From assembly GCA_963667815.1 (NCBI GenBank), contig OY764021.1: a stretch of 64,000 bases of DNA. One strand, written 5' to 3'. This document shows, piece by piece, positions 61,830 through 64,000 of the stretch. Position 1 is the stretch's first letter, and every line of letters begins with the position of its first letter. The DNA is from Saccharicrinis sp963667815 (GTDB lineage Bacteria > Bacteroidota > Bacteroidia > Bacteroidales > Marinilabiliaceae). A model generated the notes under the pieces. That model made no database searches. It saw only the letters and a program-made list of their open reading frames with translations, and was not told the DNA's origin. A program made the position numbers and the translations under genes.

Positions 61830-61874
61830 CAAAAATAAAAAACCGGGTTCAAAAAAGAATAGAATCCCGGTTTT
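61830..61874 (-). terminator. Terminator of the NTF2-like gene, containing the next promoter
   Basis: AAAACCGGG (61839-61847) pairs with CCCGGTTTT (61866-61874). On the minus strand the stem is followed by TTATTTTTG; the last eight bases (61830-61837, TATTTTTG) are also a perfect -7 box for the gene at 61816. Confidence 0.65.
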
Positions 61875-61897
61875 GCTGATTTTAAGGTATTTTAATT

Positions 61898-62329
61898 TTA
61901 TGTTTGCGGCTCATAGGCAACAGACATATGCGATTGTACAATTTTCCACTGGTTATCAATTTTTTTCATTACGCCGGTATGTCTAAAACCTTCTAATCTA
62001 AATGGTTCACCCTTTGTTTCCAGGCAAGTGTCAATAAGCTGAGAGTACCATGCTATACCGCTCTCTTCATCCACTTCTGCATGAGTTTGTTTGGCTGTAA
62101 TTTTCATTCCTTTTTTCTGCTTTATCATCTTTTTCATATAGTTATAAAAAGGTCTCCAGCCAATCCAAAATTCATCGTTATCAGTTCCAATATTTACCGC
62201 TTTTGAATTATGAATAAAGCAAGAAGCAAATAATTCTAAATCACCTGTTTCCTGAGCTTTAATCATATCATCAAGAATAAGTTTTGGTTCTTTGTTATTT
62301 ACATCTAACAATACCTCTTTTTGTTCCAT
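61898..62329 (-). CDS. NTF2-like (SnoaL-type) protein
   Basis: A 143-residue protein with the cone-shaped NTF2-like fold pattern: N-terminal helix (LDDMIKAQETGDLELFASCF), then strands KMKITAKQTHAEVDEESGIAWYSQLIDTC and the end IDNQWKIVQSHMSVAYE. Such proteins are small-molecule-binding or isomerase-like enzymes of many roles. The conserved end WKIVQSHMS is usual for the broad family in Bacteroidota. No specific activity can be inferred. No signal peptide. Confidence 0.78.
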   Translation of the reverse strand: MEQKEVLLDVNNKEPKLILDDMIKAQETGDLELFASCFIHNSKAVNIGTDNDEFWIGWRPFYNYMKKMIKQKKGMKITAKQTHAEVDEESGIAWYSQLIDTCLETKGEPFRLEGFRHTGVMKKIDNQWKIVQSHMSVAYEPQT

Positions 62330-62451
62330 GAGATTTAGTGTTATGTTAAACTTCTATATTATTTAAAGTTACAATAGTTAAATCTTGATGTCAATATACT
62401 TTAGGTTTAAATTTTTTTGGTTTTGTTACCGGCTATATTGTAGTATAATGC

Positions 62452-62459
62452 TACTTTTG
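62452..62459 (+). promoter_or_regulatory. -7 box of the PorE-like gene
   Basis: TACTTTTG, 23 bases before the GTG start at 62483; no well-spaced -33 TTTG. Confidence 0.4.
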
Positions 62460-62482
62460 TTTTAAACCTTAAATAAGTACTA

Positions 62483-64000
62483 GTGAAACATACTTACAGA
62501 ACTACACTATTTATTTCAGTACTCTTTTTTATACTCTTCGATTTTTCGGGATATGCACAGAAGTTAACTACCAAATCAAAAAAGGCAGCTAATTTTTTTA
62601 AAGAAGGAGAGCACTTTTTTAGTATGGATCAGTTTGAAAGAGCCAAAAGTCCATTGAATCAGGCCATACAAAAAGATCCCGATTTTCTGGAAGCCTATTT
62701 GTTATTATCTGAAGTTTACTATGCTCAGGAAGATTATCAAAATCAGGCCAACTTGCTGGAAACTGTAATTAATAAAGATTCAACCTTTTATGTGTTTAGT
62801 TACTATAGTTTAGGTATTGCCAATTTTCACCTGGATAAATTTGATGAAGCTTTAAAATGGTTTAATAAATACTATATTAAAACCAGTAATGTTAAGTCGA
62901 AGCAAAAGGTAGATAGTTGGATTAAAAAAACACTGTTTGTTAAGGTTGCCAAAGAAAATCCAAGAAATATTGATGCTGTAAACCTGGGGGGTAATGTTAA
63001 TACGATAAATAACGAATACTGGCCCAGTATAACTGCCGACGATCAAACTTTAGTATATACTGTTTTAGTTCCAAGAGAGCAGGCTTTGCTAAATAAACCT
63101 TTTGTACCATCTATGGCTAATTATTATCACGAAGATTTTTATAAAGCAGTTAAAGATCATACAGGTGAATGGAATAAAGGTAAAGCCCTTACCGCACCCA
63201 TAAACACTGATAGTAACGAAGGTGCTCAAACGCTTTCAGCAGATGGAAACTGGATGTTTTTTACAGCATGCGGAAGAAGTGATACCAGAGGATCATGTGA
63301 TATTTATTTTAGTTATAGAACAGAGTATGGTTGGAGTACTCCTAAAAATATAGGTCCTCCTGTAAATTCACCTTATTGGGAATCTCAACCTAGTTTTTCT
63401 TCGGATGGAAGAACTTTGTACTATTCATCAAACAGAGGTGGTGGTAAAGGCGGAAATGATATTTGGAGAGCTAAACTTATAGGATTTCAATCTGATGGTA
63501 CGCCTTTTTTTGGAAAGCCTGAAAATTTAGGCGACAATGTAAATACACCTTTTAATGAGGTTTCGCCATTTATACATCCGGATAATCATACCTTATATTT
63601 TTCATCCAACGGATGGGCAGGTATGGGAGAGATGGATATCTTTTTATCCCGGAAGAATGAGAATGATCAATTCGATAAACCTGAAAATTTAGGTTATCCA
63701 ATTAATTCATCAGGTGATGATGTGGGATTGATTGTAACTGCTGATGGACAAAAAGCTTATTTTTCTTCTGAAAGATTTGGTTCATCATTCGGGGGTAAGG
63801 ATTTGTATAGTTTTAATATGCCACCTGAAATCAGACCTCAACCAGTTTCGTATGTACGAGGAAGAGTGTTTGATAATGAAACCAAAGAAAAACTGGAAGC
63901 TTCGTTTGAGTTAAAGGATATTCATACAAAGCAAATGGTGGTGCGTGCAACATCAACAGGCTTCTCTGGTGAATTTTTAATTTGTCTGCCAGCAGGTAAG
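62483..64000 (+). CDS. PorE-like OmpA-family protein, N-terminal part (3' end outside window)
   Basis: An open frame of 506 codons that runs off the window edge; it starts with GTG at 62483 just after an in-frame TAA at 62474. Signal peptide to about residue 26 (SGYAQ). TPR region at about 30-140 (FFSMDQFERAKSPLNQAI and DKFDEALKWFNKYY). A WD40/PD40 beta-propeller follows at about 165-440 (EGAQTLSADGNWMFFTA, SQPSFSSDGRTLYYSSNRGGG, VSPFIHPDNHTLYFSSNG). A carboxypeptidase-regulatory-like domain begins near 452 (YVRGRVFDNETKEKLEA). This order, with OmpA expected next, is that of PorE of the type IX secretion apparatus; many paralogues share it. Confidence 0.8.
   Translation, partial: MKHTYRTTLFISVLFFILFDFSGYAQKLTTKSKKAANFFKEGEHFFSMDQFERAKSPLNQAIQKDPDFLEAYLLLSEVYYAQEDYQNQANLLETVINKDSTFYVFSYYSLGIANFHLDKFDEALKWFNKYYIKTSNVKSKQKVDSWIKKTLFVKVAKENPRNIDAVNLGGNVNTINNEYWPSITADDQTLVYTVLVPREQALLNKPFVPSMANYYHEDFYKAVKDHTGEWNKGKALTAPINTDSNEGAQTLSADGNWMFFTACGRSDTRGSCDIYFSYRTEYGWSTPKNIGPPVNSPYWESQPSFSSDGRTLYYSSNRGGGKGGNDIWRAKLIGFQSDGTPFFGKPENLGDNVNTPFNEVSPFIHPDNHTLYFSSNGWAGMGEMDIFLSRKNENDQFDKPENLGYPINSSGDDVGLIVTADGQKAYFSSERFGSSFGGKDLYSFNMPPEIRPQPVSYVRGRVFDNETKEKLEASFELKDIHTKQMVVRATSTGFSGEFLICLPAGK

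Noticed and set aside
1..64000. tRNA or rRNA genes
   Set aside because: Spacers were read for T-loop (GGTTCGAATC-like) and CCA-end patterns; none was found, although a computed scan would be needed to exclude divergent ones.

Overview
The window is a stretch of chromosome from a member of the Bacteroidota, most likely class Bacteroidia and plausibly Marinilabiliales (the order is an inference). The evidence is a SusC/SusD pair with a hybrid two-component regulator, many signal peptides and acidic-tailed lipoproteins, AT-rich DNA, no obvious Shine-Dalgarno sites, and repeated use of the Bacteroidota -7 box TAnnTTTG. No tRNA, rRNA or CRISPR array was found.

Layout. 1-11.6 kb is housekeeping: the end of proS, a small membrane protein, pepT, a 2-Cys peroxiredoxin, pabB-tilS, a MEKHLA/PAS protein, the indolepyruvate oxidoreductase pair iorA-iorB, an orphan protein made of two copies of one domain, and mnmA. 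11.6-19.2 kb is accessory: a GC-rich structured non-coding island, secreted proteins of unknown function, a small beta-barrel, a DJ-1 protein, two TPR proteins and three small membrane proteins. 19.2-24 kb holds an RBBP9-like hydrolase and the minus-strand aromatic amino acid operon pheA - aminotransferase - DAHP synthase/chorismate mutase - tyrA. 24-36 kb carries single genes (ABC-F ATPase, zinc-ribbon peptide, beta-helix lipoprotein, M1 peptidase, DJ-1 protein) separated by repeat-filled spacers. Two REP/IS200-type tyrosine transposases lie here, one broken by an amber codon. 36.2-52.1 kb is a galactan utilisation locus: two GH53 endo-galactanases, a GH2 galactosidase, SusC, SusD and a SusE/F-like protein on the minus strand, with the regulator divergent. 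52-64 kb is mixed housekeeping and envelope genes, ending in a PorE-like OmpA-family gene cut by the window edge.

Most striking observation. Upstream of pheA is an unlisted 25-codon peptide with seven Phe and three Tyr codons between codons 6 and 17. It is followed by mutually exclusive RNA pairings: 1:2 of 6 bp, 2:3 of 8 bp, and a 13-bp 3:4 stem with a U-run that ends just before pheA. This has every element of a ribosome-mediated Phe/Tyr attenuator, analogous to enterobacterial pheL but placed on a whole Phe-Tyr operon in Bacteroidota. Other structure unexplained by genes includes a TTATAA motif repeated every 21 bp at two loci, tandem repeats of 167 bp and 334 bp, transposase-tail/REP arrays, and a thrice-repeated motif between the galactan operon and its regulator.
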